A stretch of 64,000 nt of DNA from Onchocerca volvulus (Eukaryota; Nematoda; Chromadorea; Rhabditida; Onchocercidae), in contig HG738137.1 of assembly GCA_000499405.2 (NCBI GenBank), positions 16,293,601 through 16,357,600 of the forward strand. Reading direction: 5' to 3'. Shown here piece by piece: positions 1-12,820 of the stretch. A program made the position numbers and the translations under genes. Numbering within the stretch: position 1 is the stretch's first letter; every line of letters begins with the position of its first letter. The notes under the pieces were generated by a model. The model ran no database searches. It was given only the letters and a program-made list of their open reading frames with translations, and was not told the DNA's origin.

Positions 1-2804
1 AATATTTTCCTTCATGTAAATAATCTATATCGGTAAGTATATTAATTAATTAATCAATATTAAATTCTCTTAAATCTCAATGTATTATTTAATTTTTTTG
101 TATAATAAAAATTAATAATTATTCTTTTCATTTTCAGACATCTCCGAAAAGTAACATTTCATGGGAATAATTTCCAAGATTTACCTAATAGTCCATTATT
201 TGGACAAAATGAACATAAAAATCTCGAGGTAATTCGAAATAGCATATTACAGAAATAATCATTCAAATTATTTCTTACCAAATGATGACGCTTATATTAA
301 AGTTTCAAATTAACAAACTGGTAATGGTGACTGTTCTTCATCTCAATTCTGACTTATCTTCAGAGCAAATTTACTTAATTACCGAAAAATCAAAATTCGA
401 TATGTTGATGCATTGTACTTGCCAAAAAAAAAAATTATGCAATTAAAAAATATATATATAATAATCATTTAATTAAATCTATTTTTCTCTTCCAGTTATT
501 GAATATCTCAGCAAATTACATTGTGAATTTGCATTCGAATGCACTACGAGGAATGCCAAATTTATTGGTACTTGATTTGAGTAATAATGAAATTGTACTC
601 AAAGAAGGAGATATCAATTTCTTGTCACATACGCCGAAATTGAAACAAGTAAGCCGAAATTGGAAAAATTTAATTAAAAAAAGGAAAGAAAAGATGGAAA
701 AGATAATTTGGATTTTGAGAAATATCGATTGATACGAGGAAAAAATGGAACATTATTCTCAAAAAATAGAATTCAGACTGAGTAAAGAAAATTTCATTTT
801 GTTAAAAAATTCACATATCGATTAAGTAAAAATCGTTTTAAATCTTCATTCCCATATTTTATCTTGTCATGTGATAGCGAATGATAAGTCAGATATTCTT
901 TGGTAAACTTACTGCTGCTAGTAGTAAGAATTTTGAGACTTTAAATTCGAAAAACGGAAGATAGGGTGAGCTTTGATTTTAATTTGAGCTAATTAACTTT
1001 TAAGCAATTTTAATTTAAGCAATTTTTTAAATTAATTAACATTTTTAATTAATTAACTTTTTTTTAAACTTTTAAGCATACGAAATGTTAATGATAATAA
1101 TTCTAATTCAAACATTGTAAAATTCGAAAGAATACAAAAAATTCCATCCTATTTTATGCCACTTTTTTTCAGCTTTATTTGAGACGAGCATTCACTTCGC
1201 TTGTCAATCGTACCGTACAATTTTCGTTAATGATGCGAATGTTCAAGAAAGCTAATTTACAGCAGTTAAATGTAATTTTTCTTTTAAATTCTAAATTAAA
1301 ATTTAAACTAACTTATCTGATAGCTTTAAACAGTGAAGGATTTTTACGTTAATATTATACGATCAATCAGAGAATTGATATTCGGTCTCTACCGATATCC
1401 AGTTATGCCATTTTTGGAACATCTTAAACATTGATTATCCGCATAAATTCTACGTGATACGTGGAAATTTTTGCTAAAAAATTAAATTCGAAGAAAGCAG
1501 ATTTGCGATGGATTTGTTTTGAATACTTCGTAAAGCTGATGTTTCGTGCCATCTTTGCCTCATTTTAGTGATAATATTTGTGATGAATAGAAAACTTTTT
1601 TTTTAATTTCTTCTCTCTTTCCATCTTCATTGATTGAGGAAATTGTTTTTGCGAAAATCTTTAAATTTTGCGAAGATTTTTAAAAATTCAATTACTACCA
1701 AATATTTCATTACAGTATATTGATCTGAGCTACAATTACTTCACCAAACTACCTTATAATTTACCATGTCCATTCCCGTCCTTGAGGTATCTCGATTTAC
1801 GCCAGAATTTTCTTCAAACAATCAATCTTAATACCACATGTTTATTGAAAATTGAGACCATTGATCTCAGCAGGTAGGGATTTTTATAACATTCATTTTC
1901 TTCGATTTTTGTTATTTTTTTAAACAATAAAAAATTTGTTAAATATAATGAAAACTAAAAATTTTTCTGAAACATTTTTGAAATTTGAAATGCATTGTTA
2001 TTTTTGGATGTATTGCTCTTCTATTTTACAGCGATTAAATCTGAAAGATTTACGTTTTCAATATTTTAAATGAGTGAAAATTGATTATTCTATTTTTTCG
2101 TTGAATTTTTCACGTTGATTTTTGGTTTGAATACCGTTTGATAATTTATCCAATATGCTTTTTATAATTTAATTTCAATTAATTATGATTTATTATTTCT
2201 AGGAATCATATCCATCAGTTGGATGAAACATTCCGACAAGGAATCGGCAAATATGTGAAGCCAAATTCGTTATTATTACGTAATTCATTTCATTGCAACT
2301 GTGAAAGTATTGCTTATATCAAATGGATCCGAAGTACCAATAAAGTATGCATTTTATAATATTTCACAATTTACGTGAAATTTAAACGTATCAGATAGAG
2401 AGAAATGATATAGTTTTGATGGACTTAATTACTTTGAAATTATTTTACTTAAAATCAGAAAAAGATTAATTTCTCGTTCATTCATAAAATTAAATTCGAG
2501 GAATTATTGCTGTTAATAGAATGACGAAAATATTCAATTCATTCTAATTTTTTTCAAGATTCGTGACAAGCAACAACTTACATGTCATCGAGCCAGTCCC
2601 CCTGATTATACTGGATTTGAATTAATCAAGGTACCATTGGAAAAGCTAGACTGTACCGTATCTCTTACTGTCACATCAAATTCAGACAATACGATATTCT
2701 CAGCTACAGTACTCTTTTTTACGGTGTTTTTTTGGTTATTACGATACTGTACTTTTGATTACCATATTCTATTGCAAGTTTTCACAGTATTGTTTTGTCG
2801 CTAA
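1..2804 (+). CDS. Leucine-rich-repeat transmembrane protein, 3' part (seven exons)
   Basis: Exons at 1-32, 138-228, 496-648, 1173-1271, 1716-1873, 2203-2344 and 2559-2804 join in one frame to give 306 residues ending at TAA. All six introns (105-524 bp) are GT-AG and every phase matches. The 5' end lies outside the window. Leucine-rich repeats are visible: LLVLDLSNNEI in exon 3, YIDLSYNYFTKLP and LRYLDLRQNFLQTI in exon 5, IETIDLSRNHIHQL across the exon 5/6 junction. A C-terminal cysteine cap (LRRCT) follows, with Cys at about 209, 211, 234 and 257 and the motif FHCNCESIAYIKWIR. Residues about 270-286 form a hydrophobic, probably membrane-spanning segment, leaving a tail of about 20 residues. 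Known of the family: extracellular LRR-LRRCT-TM proteins act in adhesion, guidance or recognition. Inference: a cell-surface type I protein. No TIR or other signalling domain follows, so it is not a canonical Toll. Ortholog not identified. Confidence 0.85.
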
Positions 2805-3521
2805 TATTTCCTCCTGTATTGTCGTTTTCTTGCTTAGAGAAACGGTATGCTTGTAGATTACATCATTTGTAAGAAATGCGAATTTAATTTTCCAAAATTA
2901 TTGCCTAAGAGTTGCAAATTTTATCGAAGTTGTTTTATTGATTGATCCGATGGATTTTTTTTTCTCTAACTCATTTAGATTTACATAATTTAATTTCGTT
3001 AAACAAATCTTTACAGCGGAACCTTATCAAGCCAGTAGCTTAACTATCAGTTGAGGTAGATCACATTCTTGATTGGAATGATTTTGTTTTCTCTTAATAT
3101 TTTTTGTCCAGAAGTTCTTTATCATTTTTAGTCGTAAGCAGATAAGGATTGTTAACAGATAAGATTAAGAATTCTTTATATCGTTGTATTTAACTTGTGT
3201 TACAATTACACTATTGTCGTTTTAGATCGCCAAAGTATGATACATTCTTTTTTTTAATGAGATTAATAAATCTTTCATTAACGATTCTGAAACAAAAACA
3301 ATTTACATTAATCTCGGTTTTATGAAATTTGATTGTTCACTAGAAAAAATCAACATCATGGTTGTAAAGACAATACCTTAGCTCAAAATTATCAAATTTC
3401 CTGATAACTTACTGATGATATCACTTTTCATTTGCTATTTCATAAACGACCGATAAAGGCAGTAGCAGCTTGCAAAAATTCTGAACGGTGAACAGATGGC
3501 GAACGTAACATATATCAATGA
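2805..3521 (+). other. 3' flank of the LRR gene with possible poly(A) signal
   Basis: The first AATAAA after the LRR gene stop codon is at 3265-3270, about 460 bp downstream, so it could be the cleavage signal of that gene. The rest is ordinary A+T-rich sequence with no convincing reading frame. There is no RNA evidence for the true end of the transcript. Confidence 0.3.
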
Positions 3522-3698
3522 GATAGAAATTATGAAATTTTAGTGAAACTTTCGGAAAACTTAAAGTATAATAGAAATATCAATTGGATCAAAATAGTGA
3601 AAAAACACGAAAGTGATAAATATTTGACAGCTATTCCAGATCAGATGACAAGAAAAATTTATCCGAGATCTGGAAAAAAAAAGACCGATTGTCAATAA
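3522..3698 (+). CDS. Unassigned 58-codon open segment, possible exon or gene remnant
   Basis: A frame bounded by TGA (3519-3521) and TAA (3696-3698) encodes 58 residues rich in Lys, Asn, Ile and Tyr, including KKHESDKYLTAIPDQMTRK. The stretch just upstream (about 3,440-3,540) is also coding-like, in two other frames, as HKRPIKAVAACKNSER and then GEQMANVTYINEIE. This would fit a gene broken by small frameshifts, or chance. No start codon or good acceptor sits at its edge. No domain recognised. The length is not significant on its own at this base composition. Confidence 0.17.
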   Translation, partial: DRNYEILVKLSENLKYNRNINWIKIVKKHESDKYLTAIPDQMTRKIYPRSGKKKTDCQ

Positions 3699-4160
3699 AA
3701 ATTGCAGAAAGCTTAGATGGTTGGGACATGAACAGTTTATAAAATATTTTACCAATTTATCATAGATTCACAAGGCAAGAAAATTTTCGAATTGTCCAAT
3801 GATTAACGATATTGTACATTAGGAAGTTAATATCAACTATGGGGATATTTAAAGAAAACTTTGAAACATTTTTGCCATTTTTTTCTGTAAAACCGAAATA
3901 CTTCTAACACAAATAAAAGTAATCGAAAAAGTTTGTATTGGAAAAATTTGTCATATTTCTCAGGCGAATGAGTCACATATCATATCTGAGGACAAAGGCC
4001 TTTATATTCTCATCTTCCGATTGCTAATAGAGCTTATGGACATCGTGTGAAATGTTGAAATGTCAACTGTCAGCAATTTTACAAGGACGGAAGCTGGAGG
4101 GAATTGTTCAAAAAATCGTATCCAATCTTTAATTCTCATTTCCAATCTTTTGTATGACTA

Positions 4161-4431
4161 ATGTATTGCAAGCTAGCGCCCACTAACAATACCAATGACG
4201 ATCCATATAAAAAGGGGAGCTTTTGGGGTAACAAGATCAGTGCCAACAGCTACACTGACACCATCAACATCGCAAGCAATTCGTTCGCTAGCAGCGTCTT
4301 CAACAAGATCAGTCTTCTCATCTACATCGATGTATTCAACGGAAAGCAGTTTATTCAATAGCAGTTTTTTTAACATCATTATTAGCGACAATTCAGTTCC
4401 AATTCAATTTCAAAAGCGATTTCGACGATAG
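4161..4431. other. Less A+T-rich segment open in several frames on both strands
   Basis: Two plus-strand frames (4161-4361 and 4195-4431) and one minus-strand frame (4173-4391) are open at once. The second plus frame is Ser/Thr-rich (PTATLTPSTSQAIRSLAA). The minus frame is acidic and then hydrophobic (SERIACDVDGVSVAVGTDLV, then PLFIWIVIGIVSG, a possible membrane segment). The local base composition is clearly richer in G+C than its surroundings, which by itself lengthens open frames. At most one of the three frames can be the real one, and I cannot tell which. It may be an exon of an unknown gene or imported DNA. Confidence 0.25.
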
Positions 4432-5503
4432 TAGAAGCGAAAATTCAGCAGGAGACGACTGTTAGTATCTTTTATATTTACTGTATATTGTTCATTTACT
4501 CCTTACTATTGTGTAAGCGCGATATTATCTATAATATCATATAAACCCAAGAAAATCTGTTGTTGACCTAACAGAGTCATAATAATTCAGAACCAACCTA
4601 CAATTCAAATAACAATTCGATAAGAATTTTTCGTCCTGCAATCTTTGTCATTTTTGATTGCAATAATCTCAGTAGAATTTCACTATGACAGTAGTAAAAT
4701 CACCATCTATTCTAAACAACAGATTTGAAATGATATGAAAATTCTGTGCTATAGCGAGATTTCTAAATTCAACAACAGTATACATATATTTATATCTCTG
4801 TAGAATTCGGTAAATAGCACGAAGTCAGAATACGTTTAGATTTCGAATGATGTTATGACAAATGAAGATAATACTATTTGTTGACACTTGCAGAGAGTAA
4901 ATTTAATGATATGGAGCAGAAGACGAAGAAAGTTACAATTCATTGTGTCTTCTGATATTTGTTGCAAACTTTAGAATCATTAAAGGAGAGAATCGATCAT
5001 TAATGTAAACAAGGAAAAAATGTTGATTCCGGTCACCAAGATCAAAAGGATAAATACGGAAATGTGATTTTGATTGGCTGATTGGTAAATTAGGAGAACA
5101 AATGATTATATGGAAAGTATTTGAGAATCATCGCTGATAAAAAAGACAAATTAACTGTTTAAGATTGGAATATGAAAGTTTGAAGAAAGAAACCAAAGAA
5201 TTCACATAGCACTAGGACTAGGCATTGTATACAAATTATGCAAAAATAAAATCTTCAACAGATAAAAAATAGCGGTTTGCCACGAATATGACAAAAAAAT
5301 TGATCATCTATTTTATAAAATCCGGGAACTGTCCATCAATATCGACCTAATCGGTTAAAATTCTGCTTAAATTAGGTAGTCTCAAAAAAAAAAACATATT
5401 TTTAAAAAAAGAAAAAAAGAACCGTAATAAAATGCGACAAACGCTATTCATACTAAAATCAATTTTTTAGGATTTTTTTTTTTTTTTTTGAATTTTCCAA
5501 CAG

Positions 5504-6275
5504 TTCAAAAAAAAAGAGACGAGCCCAAAAATCAGAATTAGAAATAAGAATTCATCCGATCACAAATGTTCTAATAAAGTAGTGATTGAAGTGTTTATTC
5601 TTAGCTAAGACTAGATCATTACTCATTCCGACTGAATGTGTATAAGTGAGAAATCAATCGCCAAAAGTTATTTATTAATTAAATGAATATGGAATTCATT
5701 TGAAAATCTTATCCTATTTCTTCAATGACCTAAAAAAGTTAGTAATCTTTTTGGCCAGCAAATACAACATTTAGATGAGTTTTTGAATATTTATTATCAA
5801 ACAGATTACGAAAAATACAACCAAGAACAGAACAAATTGATTACAAAAAGGAAGTAAGAATAGAAGTAAAAAAAAAAAAATTCTTATGATTAAATTATTG
5901 TAAAATATCTAAATATATAAGCGCTAAATTTAGAGAATCTCATAAGATTTTGGGTTAAGAAATGTTGCAAAATTTAAGTAAATAAGAGTTATCGGCAAGC
6001 AAAACCTAACTGAAAAAATGTTATAAATTTAATTGAAATATATCAGTATGAATGCCAGGCTAAATGACGACAATCATATTCAAAGAAATAAATTAATATC
6101 ATACTGTATTATTTTGGTGACAGCGAAAGCAATCAAAAAAGTAGAAACTAAAAAAAAGTATAATGAAATGAGAAAAAGCTTGGACAAAACGGTTTATGCT
6201 GCGAATGTAGACAAATGTCTACAAAGTCTTAAAAATGAAAATTTTCGAAGTTTTAAAAACGAAATTATCAATTGA
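5504..6275 (+). CDS. Candidate three-exon gene of unknown function (3' part)
   Basis: Three open blocks join without breaking frame: 5504-5578 (after a TTTTCCAACAG acceptor), 5759-5853 (acceptor TTTTTGGCCAG, donor GTAAGA) and 6047-6275 (acceptor ATATCAG, stop TGA). The introns would be 180 and 193 bp, like those of the LRR gene upstream. The joined peptide of 132 residues is Lys/Asn/Gln-rich and hydrophilic, with pieces such as QIQHLDEFLNIYYQTDYEKY and VETKKKYNEMRKSLDKTVY, plus a short hydrophobic stretch near the start of the last block. The first donor (GTAGTG) is weak. No family recognised and no start codon identified. Alternatives are a decayed gene or coincidence. Confidence 0.28.
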
Positions 6276-6814
6276 CAAAATGATAATGAAAAATATGAAA
6301 TGCTTATTTATTGCGTCATCGAAAGGTGTATGATTTTTTATCGCTACTTGAAGATTTTTAAAATGTTAGAACATTTTGCTGATTCAGCAATATCAAGCAT
6401 TCTACAAGTCATCAAATGGATTCAAAGAAATGGTCAAATTTTCAATCTAAAGACTCCTTAATTTGGAAATTGAAGTTAATATTTTTAAACCTTTTCAGAT
6501 TAATTTCTTGTACAACTCCATCTTACTCATTCAACTGATAATTGAATGAATAATTTCACCGTCTGCCAAATTTTGAAATAATCACAGTTTGTTCGAAAAT
6601 TCATTTGGGAGATAACCATTATTGCTAGTTAATAGCAAAGTTTTCTCGATGAATAAAATTATTTTCCTGTCTATTGAAATAAAAAACAAATTTTTACTTC
6701 CTCATTTGTGCTAATTTTGTTCCTGAATAACTTCAAGCACTACTTATCTTCTTATCTCTTCGTGTTGAAAAAAAAAGCATCGACAGATATATCAAGCGAA
6801 ATTTATAATATTTT

Positions 6815-6839
6815 GCTTCTGAATCAATGATTCAGAAGC
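6815..6839. repeat. 25-bp perfect palindrome
   Basis: GCTTCTGAATCA, one central A, then TGATTCAGAAGC: 12-bp arms pair perfectly. It lies in gene-poor sequence. It could extrude as a cruciform or be a dyad binding site. No function can be assigned. Confidence 0.8.
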
Positions 6840-7405
6840 TATTGGAATACTTTGCTGAAGTCTTCGTTAAATTTGAAATAATGCAAATTATAATAAATGA
6901 ATGCAAAATTTATTAATGTAAATGATATGGAAAAATTTTTTTAATGAAAATTTTAAAAATGAAAATTCTTTCTTAAATAACGAAAAGAAGTAATTAGTAA
7001 ATACAATCATTTTAAATGTCTTCAAAGAAATCATTTAGTAAAATTGATCGATATTTCGTTTAAATTCGTTTTATTTTATTAGAAATATTACATTTAACGA
7101 TTAGTGATTTTAAATGATGTAAATTTTTTAGGAATTATAACAGGAATTAGAGAATAAAATGCAATATACAGTGATATTAGCATTCAATGTTTATTTTCTA
7201 CATTGATCGGTATGCTTGCAATATTATAAATTTTAAATAAAATATTTTAAATAAAATTTTAAATAGAATATCCTTCGTTTGATAAATTACGGTATTAAAT
7301 TACCAGTTTTTACAAAGATTATTAAACTTTGTTGTGCTTTTTTTTCGGCAAAATAAAGGCTCTAATTTTATGCTGAGCAATACAGATAATATGATCTTTA
7401 TCATA

Positions 7406-7635
7406 TTATGATTCATGCAGAAAAAAAAAATCTAGTCGTATCATTTCTATCGACTTATGATCGTAATCAAATTGCAAATAAATTGTAAATCGTAAGTAAG
7501 AAATGACTATTATGATTAAAAATTGAACTTTCACATCACTTCTCCGACATTCCTTGGCACTTTTTTTCGGGATATTTGAAATTTCAAGTGTTCTTTTCAT
7601 ATTGTCAAATTTCACTGTCACTGCTAAAGGTATGT
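7406..7635 (-). CDS. Candidate terminal exon of an unknown minus-strand gene
   Basis: On the minus strand a good acceptor (TTTCTTTTGTAG) is followed directly by a frame that stays open for 75 codons to TAA. The first half is hydrophilic and basic (LAVTVKFDNMKRTLEISN, then IPKKSAKECRRSDVKVQF). A hydrophobic, Ile/Leu/Tyr-rich stretch and a Phe run follow and look less protein-like, so a donor may lie inside. No domain recognised. The acceptor phase matches the donor phase of the candidate exon at 12821-12877, but the intron would be about 5 kb. Confidence 0.25.
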
Positions 7636-10600
7636 CTACAAAAGAAAGTAAAATAAAATATTTCTTTCTTTCCTTTTTCGTTTAATTCTAAGTTGCCGCA
7701 TTAATGGGTATCGCATTCATTAGGTATATGTCGCAATTCGGGGAAGACATCATTTTTCGAGAATCAAAACGAATCAGAAAAAATTTCAAAGGAAGTTGTA
7801 TATATGCATAAATTAATGTGAACGAATTAATACTGATAGCTAATTAGTACATGAAAGCTATTCCAGGAGAGAATATGATCAGTTACTTGGATTAAATATT
7901 ATTTAAAATATTTTGATTTCCGTTGGATTTCAGCATGAATAATGAAATTTTCTAATGAAACTGACAAAAATCAGTTTTTGATCATGAAATGATTATGGAT
8001 AAAATAAATTGACTTTCAACGAAACATTCATGATTTATTTTTTGAAGAAAATATGTATATAAATATATATTAAATCTGAAGATAATTATTCCACGCAAAA
8101 AAAAAGAAAAAAGTCTGTAAATTCTACAGTGGTATCTTCGAGAAAATCTGATTAGTAGCGGGATTAATTGATACCAGTTAAGTTAATCATTGATAAATTC
8201 AATGACAAATTTTATGAATTATGATTTTCATAATTTATTCGGATCAATTTTGCTAACAATATTTTGCTTTTAATTTCACAAATATTATATTTAAATGATG
8301 AGGAATTAGTTTGCTTTTCGAAAATCTGAAATTTTATCAAATTTGCTTTGCGAGAATTAAAAATTTTATCAAATTTTAAATCTTTAGAATGCTGTAAGAA
8401 TTGATATACAATGTCTTCTTGTGTTTCCTGAGAAATATTCTGCCAATAAGCATATCTTCTTCCACTTTATTGATATCAGTATTTATGATAACAATTATCA
8501 AATAGCGTATTCTCTTTTCAATATGATCAGACATTTGATAAAACTTAATCATATTTGATTTTCATGTCTCAAACAATTTAATATTATAATTAAGTTATTA
8601 ATTACGCCATTAATGATTGCAGAAAAAATATATATTGCATTAGAATTTCATTTTTCTATTTTTTATTCTTGTAAGTTTTGGATCACGAGAAATCGGAATA
8701 TTTTACAGCAAATCAGTGTTTCCTTTAAAATTGCATTTTTCCAATTATGATATTATCAAGAATCAAAGATTGAAGTTACAGTAAGCCTTGAAATTTTAAT
8801 TGTAAAATGAAATTTAAAATAAAATAAATTTGTCAAATTAATTTTTTTAAAAAATATGCTTAATTTTAGTATAAGACAGCATAAAATATCGGCACATATC
8901 ATTTTAGCTGAATAATTAAGTCATTTTAAGTACAATAAAAGTAATTATTTTACCATCAAGTTTGAATGAAACATTTTCTCCTAAAATAAGTTGTAAACTA
9001 TAGTTTAATCAAAATTTCGAAAGTTAATATAATTAATTTCACATTAATTATGCGATCAAACTGATAACGAACGAGAAAGTCGCAAACATCTCATTTTCAC
9101 GTTTTCTTTCTTATTTCATTCTTTCATAATTATTGGCAATTGATTTTTCCGGAAAGTAAATTTTATTTAGATTTGTAGTTTTTGACGAATAAAGGTAAAA
9201 TTGCTTGCAATTTGTAATGGAATTTGTTTTTTTTTTTTGAATTTGATTTGAAATTATTCCATTATAATCAATTCTATTCATGTAGATTCCTCAATTGCTG
9301 TAAATATAATAAGATAGGAAATTGGAAAGATCATGAAAGCAGAGTAATGATTCATTTGTGAAGAAAAATGAAAAAAATCAAAAAAATTTAAAGCAAGAAA
9401 GTTAATTTTTCAATTTTCCACATTATTTCCAATTTTAATAATATTGCTGCAAAATCATTAATAGTAATTACTAAGATTATTTTCGTATTAACAAGAATTA
9501 TTTTCGACTAAATACAATTATCCTAGGCACTTTTAATCTTGGCTTATTTTGTATTTAACTACAGAGTTCCAATTTATCTGATTTAATAAACCGAAGCTGT
9601 AAAAGTTATATCAATCCAATTTAGATTAATAAATTATTTTTGGGAATATTGAATGAAATTATTGTTGGAAAAGTTGTATTTATCCAATTTAATTTCATCG
9701 GGAAATTTCTATTTATACAATTTGTTTTATGATTAATATGCAATTAGTTGGAAATTTTGTATTTTTCGGATTTAATATGCTTATTATTTTGACGTCAATC
9801 CAACAATTCAATTAATTAAAATATAATTTTAAAAGATTAGTATTAGACTTTGTTGGATTTATACGATATTAACACAATATCGTGCTAATATATTGATAAG
9901 GATTAAATTAACAATACTCGATAAATGATAAAAGATAACAGTCGTCTAGGTGTTTACTAAAACTAAACACTTGTCTTGAAAAAGAAGCTGCAAACTTTTC
10001 GGAATTTTAAAATATTAAGTAAACACGAATTTAAGAAATCGAAAAATTAAATTCCCGCACACATAGTTGATTGAAACCTTCCGATAGGCATTATAATATA
10101 ATATTTTTAGGATTTTTGATATTTTTGTAAAATCATCTTTCATGCACATATTTTTTTGCAAATATAATGCTCCGCCTTGAAAATTCTACACACTATCGTA
10201 TACCCGAAAGAAATTAAAAATTTTAAATTTGATTTCAAATTAATTTCGTTATTTTGAAATATATTTTGAAAGAAGTTAAATTTTGTTTTGAAAAGAATAA
10301 TGTATGGTTTTTAGAAGAAGTTAAAATTTTTGAATTAAAAGAAATTGAAATTCTAATTCAAATTTCTTGGCTGATATTTTGTTCGAATAATTTTAAAATG
10401 AAAAAAGGACAAATAAAAAAAAATACTACTTTTGGTACAATGTATGAATATATAAATTTGCAATATTAATAATTGGATGGAGGTCAAAAATGTCTTTAGT
10501 TCATATTCTTTGAATAAACTGATTAACTGATGGGTGTTATTCAATTATCACCTTTTCTGTGATAAACAATTTAAATCATTATCAAATTAGATCGTGCTTC

Positions 10601-11523
10601 TACTATCATTAATTTGATATGAGTTGAAATGACTGTTAATTTTTATATTTTGCTCACTTTGTGATTGAAACTGCACCTGAAAACAGTAAAAAAAAAAAAA
10701 AAAAAAACGGAACATAAAGTAAAGATAAGGGAAAATAAGAATATGTCGAAAACTGATTTCAATCATCAATTCTGCTTTTTCAAAAGTAATCATTTGTATT
10801 ACGAAAATATTTGCAACTCACATTAATTCATTACTATTTATTTAATAAAGCAGATTTAAATACATACAAAAATAATGCATTTTTTCTTTCTGAAATGACA
10901 ATTTTTACGACATCCAAATTTTCATCAAAATTACTGTCATTGATAAGGTCGTAAAATTAGAATCGCAGAAATACAAATATTGCGGTGAATTAGCGATTTT
11001 GCATATTTATTGATTAGATTGCTGAAATTTCGAATCTTGATGTATATTCGGTGATTCTTCACAATATCATCCATTTCATAAGGTTGTAAAATAAAATGTG
11101 AAATGGAAAAATCAAAGTACACAAATTAAACAGCATGCATTGAAATATAACTTTTTGCAATGAATCCATTCCTAATTTGTTTTTTCTTTTTTTTTTTTTT
11201 TTTTTTTAATTTAATTCTGCGATTTTATCAGATTTTAGAATAAAAGATAGGTTTAAATTTAGATAATCAATAGTAATGAAAATGAGTAAAATATCGGCGA
11301 ACTAAAAACAAATTTTTTTTTTTAGATATATATGTGTGTAAATGTGTATTTATGCAATAAAAAACTATTATATAAATTAGAGAAATAATTGTGACCGATT
11401 GAAAGAAACTTTAATAATTGCTAATTAGCGAAATGCTGCGAATTTTCTACCGTAAATTCCTTACGCCAACGTTCACGTGAATTGGCAAAACTTTGCAGAC
11501 GCAAATACGTGAATTAGCATAAG
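7636..11523. other. Gene-poor A+T-rich sequence
   Basis: Dense A and T runs and short direct repeats. On the minus strand, 10587-10676 is an open segment of 29 codons right after a TTTTCAG acceptor (SQSEQNIKINSHFNSYQIND), and 10937-11122 is open for 61 codons. Neither shows a known motif, and both lengths are within chance expectation. Confidence 0.5.
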
Positions 11524-12347
11524 ATGCATGCCCTGGAAATAAATTCATCAATGGATGCAATTATTTCGATTAAAATCAATATAATAATGAAAAGTTTCAG
11601 TGAAAGAAGTGATTACGGTATAATCCGAAAATTACTCTCACTATCCTCTTTCTGGTGCAAAGTTTTACGGTTGATGTCACTCATAAAATGCCGTAAAATC
11701 CATTTTGATCAAATCACAAAATGATAATAATTAACCATTGTTATATGTGAGAGATAAGGTCAATCAGTGATGGTGAAAATGAAGATTTAAAAACTTTCTC
11801 GATCAACGATGCGGAAATTACCGAAAGGTAATTTTCAAATAAGCGCTTAAATCTCCTTCTTAAATCATCATTAACTTAACATCTTTTCAGTAAACTTTAA
11901 ATGAAATTGTAAACATTTGAGGCAACGAAATGAAACTAACCGAATCTTTCAGAGATATCACATATCAATTAGGCGATGATTGATAACAGATGTTAAACTT
12001 TTCCCACCTTTCAACATGTATATAATGTACTTTTCTGAAAATATTACGACAATTCTTTTTCATCAATTCATGAAAGGTATGAAGAAAAGGCAAGACTAAA
12101 ACTTTTCGAATAAAAGTCCCGCAAAAATTTTGCAAAAAAAAAAAAAGAACTTTTCCTTCATTTTTCTCTCAAAAACGAAAGCAATCAAATAATTACGCAA
12201 ATTTTTATTGCGATAATTTGCGAATAAATGAAATTACCGCATATGCATTAAAAATTTTAAAGAGATGGTCGGTTTTTTTTCTTTGAAGAATTATCGAAGA
12301 GATTGACAGAAGATAAGAAGAACTATCCCGCACTGTCCCCAAATTAA

Positions 12348-12599
12348 ATGATCGAAAATTGCGGCCGTGAAAAAATTCGATCGAAAAATTGGAATGAAAT
12401 TTATTTTAAAGATGGGAAAAGCAAGTTAATTGTTGTATGTTTATGTGTAAAGAAAATGTCAGGCAAAAGATTAAAAATTGGCGACAATTATAATATTATA
12501 AATATATTCGCATTTTATCGCTTGCAACTAATTGCTTTGCAGAATTTAACTTTCGTAATCCTTTTGCAAAAATTTTTGAAAATAATAAATAAAATTTAA
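12348..12599 (+). CDS. Small open reading frame, possible 83-residue protein
   Basis: ATG-initiated frame of 83 codons with TAA at the end and AATAAA overlapping the stop region. The N-terminal half is polar (MIENCGREKIRSKNWNEIYF, KDGKSKL) and the C-terminal third is hydrophobic and Leu/Ile-rich. No conserved motif recognised. This is one of the longer ATG frames in the window that is not low-complexity, but frames of this length are expected a few times by chance. Confidence 0.17.
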   Translation: MIENCGREKIRSKNWNEIYFKDGKSKLIVVCLCVKKMSGKRLKIGDNYNIINIFAFYRLQLIALQNLTFVILLQKFLKIINKI

Positions 12600-12820
12600 C
12601 TACTTTTAATTTTCAATAATCACTTTTAATTTTTTTTTTTTTTTTTTTATAGTAACCACTTTTTAATTTCTCTCTCATTTCTTAAATTATTGCATTTCAT
12701 TTTCAAATTAAAAATTGCTCAGATTGTTTGATGAAATGAAATGGCTTGAAAAGATTTATCTAACTTTTAGAATGATTAAAGATATATTATTATCGTAATT
12801 TGCCATTACAGTTCGACTAC

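Noticed and set aside
3420..6275. Confident call of a Wolbachia-derived insertion
   Set aside because: Composition and the mixed frames would allow it, but I recognise no specific Wolbachia gene, so it is kept only as a hypothesis to test.
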